Assembly (NCBI GenBank): GCA_018266455.1
Contig: JAFEAJ010000012.1
Span: 24,176-88,175, forward strand
DNA: 64,000 nucleotides
Direction: 5' to 3'
Source: Bacteroidota bacterium
GTDB lineage: Bacteria > Bacteroidota > Bacteroidia > Chitinophagales > Chitinophagaceae
Part shown: positions 62,389-64,000 of the stretch, in pieces
How positions within the stretch are numbered: position 1 is the first letter of the stretch
How the letters are laid out: every line of letters begins with the position of its first letter
Program-made: the position numbers and the translations under genes
The notes under the pieces: model-generated
Seen by the model: only the letters and a program-made list of their open reading frames with translations
Told to the model about the DNA's origin: nothing
Databases searched by the model: none

Positions 62389-62751
62389 TTAAATCAAAAT
62401 GATTTCTATGCCTTTTATTTTTTTAAATCCTTTGTCGGAAGTTACCAATGGAATTTTCAAAAAACTTGCCGTAGCTGCAATAATGGCATCAGGGGTTTTA
62501 ATCTTATTTTGTTGTCTGAATTGTATTGCAATATTCTTAATTTCCGGAGTAAGCTCCATAATAATACAGTCTTCCAAAAGTTCCGCCAGTTTTCTTTTCA
62601 CGGGCAAACTAAGGTTAGGCCACCCTAACAATTCGATTTCAGAAATAACTGAAACAATTGTTATGCCATCCAAAAAAGGCTCTGTTTTGGTTAAACCTTC
62701 ATGTACATTAATAAGGAAATTTGTATCGGCGACAAAGCTAAACCCATTCAT
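62389..62751 (-). CDS. VapC-type PIN-domain toxin
   Basis: 120 residues, a PIN-domain ribonuclease typical of type II toxins. The acidic metal-binding set is visible: D9 (VADTNFLIN), E38/E40 (VISEIELLG), D88 (KTPDAIIAATA) and D106 (VTSDKGFKKI). VapC toxins cleave tRNA or rRNA and are neutralised by a small partner encoded just upstream. Here the start overlaps the last 14 bases of the 55-residue antitoxin gene, the usual coupling. The pair lies antiparallel within an array of plus-strand permease genes. Confidence 0.88.
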   Translation of the reverse strand: MNGFSFVADTNFLINVHEGLTKTEPFLDGITIVSVISEIELLGWPNLSLPVKRKLAELLEDCIIMELTPEIKNIAIQFRQQNKIKTPDAIIAATASFLKIPLVTSDKGFKKIKGIEIILI

Positions 62752-62905
62752 TTCTTATCTTTTTTTGATACCCAACGCCGTTAAGTCCTCTTTTGAGTTT
62801 CCCGAAATGTTTGCGCAAAGATTTCTTTTTCCCTTCTTTGGAAATGCGGGCAAGAGCTTCTTTTACCTTTTCTTTGGTAACCGGCTTTTTAATTTCTATG
62901 ATCAT
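62738..62905 (-). CDS. Small antitoxin partner of the PIN toxin
   Basis: 55 residues from the ATG at 62905 (IIEIKKPVTKEKVKEALARI), which is preferred to longer in-frame starts reaching into the permease leader because a promoter element ends directly before it. Very basic, with a short N-terminal strand-helix and a C-terminal SLRKHFGKLKRGLNG and YQKKIRNEWV motif, a pattern recurrent in small proteins that precede PIN toxins in Bacteroidota. Overlaps the toxin start by 14 bases. No classical ribbon-helix-helix or AbrB motif could be confirmed. Confidence 0.75.
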   Translation of the reverse strand: MIIEIKKPVTKEKVKEALARISKEGKKKSLRKHFGKLKRGLNGVGYQKKIRNEWV

Positions 62906-62909
62906 ACTA

Positions 62910-62917
62910 CAAATATA
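62910..62917 (-). promoter_or_regulatory. -7 element for the toxin-antitoxin operon
   Basis: Minus-strand TATATTTG, full match, four bases before the antitoxin ATG at 62905, so the mRNA should be leaderless. It lies in the 67-base gap before the ninth permease start on the other strand. No good -33 TTG found. Confidence 0.45.
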
Positions 62918-62972
62918 ACAAAAGCGGCTCATCTCTTTAATAGAGCAATTGTATTCCTCAAAATCAACTTTT

Positions 62973-64000
62973 ATGTTTAAAAATTTCCTGAAAGTTGCCC
63001 TGCGCAACTTATTAAAAAGAAAAAGCTACACCATTATCAATGTAATGGGGCTTGCAACAGGTATGGCAATTTGCCTGCTGATTGTTTTATTCATCAATGA
63101 CGAGTTGAGTTTTGACAAGCAACAGGAAAAAGGGGATCGTATTTATCGCATGGTAGTAAAACGTCAGTATCCCGGTCGCACCACTTCTTATGCCATCATT
63201 CCGCAATCATACTCAAAAGCAGTAAAAGAAGAATTACCCGAAGTAGAAGAAGCCGTTCGTGTTTTCGATTTTGCCGGCAACAGTGTATTCCAGTTAAAAT
63301 ACGGAGATAAAGCTTTTGAAGAAAAAAGAGTATTAGCAGTAGATTCCAATTTCTTCAGCGTATTCAGCGCAAAAATGCTGGCAGGAAATAAAAATAAGGC
63401 ATTGGAAGAAGCAAACTCAGTTGTAGTAAATGAAACAACAGCAAAAAAATATTTTGGATCGGTAGATCAGGCCGTTGGAAAAATACTAACGCCTGAGGGA
63501 AATAATAATCAACCGTTAAAAGTAACCGGCGTGGTAGCTGATTGGCCGGAAAATTCACATTTACTTTTTGACCTTTTGATAACCACTGCGGGAAACCGCT
63601 TTGCCCAGCAGGAAGATTATATAGGATTTGCAGCATGGACTTATTTGCTGCTGAACAAAAACGTTTCTCCAAAATCAGTTGAAGCAAAGTTTCCGCATAT
63701 TATTGAAAAGTATGCAGCAGGAAATATTGAAAAGAATTTCTCACAAACCTACCAGCAGTTTCAGGCTAATGGAAATGGTTACACGTATTATTTACAACCG
63801 TTAAAGGAAATCCATCTTATATCACATCTTGAAGCAGAATACAGGCCAAACGGCAGCATGAGAGCCATATATATTTTTGGAATTGTAGCAGTTTTTATTC
63901 TGTTGATTGCCTGTATCAATTTTATTAATCTATCCACCGCCCGATCTACAGAAAGAGCAAAAGAAGTGGGAATCCGTAAAACATTCGGATCAGAAAAAAA
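62973..64000 (+). CDS. MacB/FtsX-type ABC permease, copy 9, 3' end outside window
   Basis: First 342 codons of another array member, starting at the ATG at 62973 (FKNFLKVALRNLLKRKS) and running off the right edge with no stop. It contains the first membrane helix (TIINVMGLATGMAICLLIVLFI), a complete first periplasmic domain (ending near YFGSVDQAVGKIL and VTGVVADWPENSHLLFD) and the start of the first FtsX domain (IACINFINLSTARSTERAKEVGIRKTFGS). Separated from copy 8 by the toxin-antitoxin pair. The missing half presumably resembles the other copies. Confidence 0.9.
   Translation, partial: MFKNFLKVALRNLLKRKSYTIINVMGLATGMAICLLIVLFINDELSFDKQQEKGDRIYRMVVKRQYPGRTTSYAIIPQSYSKAVKEELPEVEEAVRVFDFAGNSVFQLKYGDKAFEEKRVLAVDSNFFSVFSAKMLAGNKNKALEEANSVVVNETTAKKYFGSVDQAVGKILTPEGNNNQPLKVTGVVADWPENSHLLFDLLITTAGNRFAQQEDYIGFAAWTYLLLNKNVSPKSVEAKFPHIIEKYAAGNIEKNFSQTYQQFQANGNGYTYYLQPLKEIHLISHLEAEYRPNGSMRAIYIFGIVAVFILLIACINFINLSTARSTERAKEVGIRKTFGSEK

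Noticed and set aside
1..64000. tRNA, rRNA, CRISPR arrays, phage or complete IS elements
   Set aside because: None were recognised on either strand; absence was judged by eye and not by a dedicated search.

Overview
The window looks like chromosomal DNA of a Bacteroidota bacterium, most likely a Chitinophagaceae-type (Chitinophagia) organism. The evidence is a C-terminal type IX secretion sorting domain, SusD-free IPT/TIG lipoproteins with a C-K-K after the lipobox, TPR-type sensor kinases, a bacterial alpha-2-macroglobulin, YXWGXW and PepSY-like secreted proteins, and repeated matches to the Bacteroidota -7 promoter element TAnnTTTG, several of them only a few bases from the start codon. No tRNA, rRNA, CRISPR array, phage or complete insertion sequence was seen. 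Genus-level assignment cannot be made from the sequence alone.

Layout. 1-8 kb: the 3' part of an MtfA-type zinc peptidase, an FAD amine oxidoreductase, and a ~2050-residue alpha-2-macroglobulin split into two frames at a run of nine A residues. 8-14 kb: small secreted proteins, succinyl-CoA synthetase alpha (sucD), an unusual GYF_2/receiver/transmembrane fusion, and an M20 amidohydrolase with a textbook promoter. 14-17 kb: a glycine-rich type IX cargo protein, then a VOC plus SRPBCC pair. 17.7-22.5 kb: a compact operon (glutamine-synthetase-like ligase, iron alcohol dehydrogenase, and a gamma-glutamyl hydrolase fused to an aldehyde dehydrogenase) that reads as a gamma-glutamylation pathway, best fitting an amino alcohol such as ethanolamine. 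22.5-25 kb: a TPR histidine kinase and LytTR regulator. 25-34 kb: secreted NlpC/P60-like and GH5 enzymes, two IPT/TIG lipoproteins (one with seven YWKNG repeats), a lipocalin-like protein, and a TPR kinase with NarL-type regulator. 34-37 kb: a YXWGXW protein, a small secreted helical protein and two DinB-fold proteins.

37-64 kb is the most striking part: a NtrY/NtrC-type sigma-54 two-component pair is transcribed away from a long gene train on the other strand, made of a HlyD/MacA-type adaptor, a tiny exported peptide, one MacB/LolD-type ATPase, and then eight complete plus one truncated ~800-residue MacB/FtsX permeases in tandem. Every complete permease carries two FtsX halves and ends in the same N-P-V-(K/E)-S-L-R-(T/S)-E tail. 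The spacers between them are built from two families of short intergenic repeats that stop exactly at the next start codon, and a VapC-type toxin-antitoxin pair sits in the opposite orientation between the eighth and ninth permeases. The array continues past the right edge.
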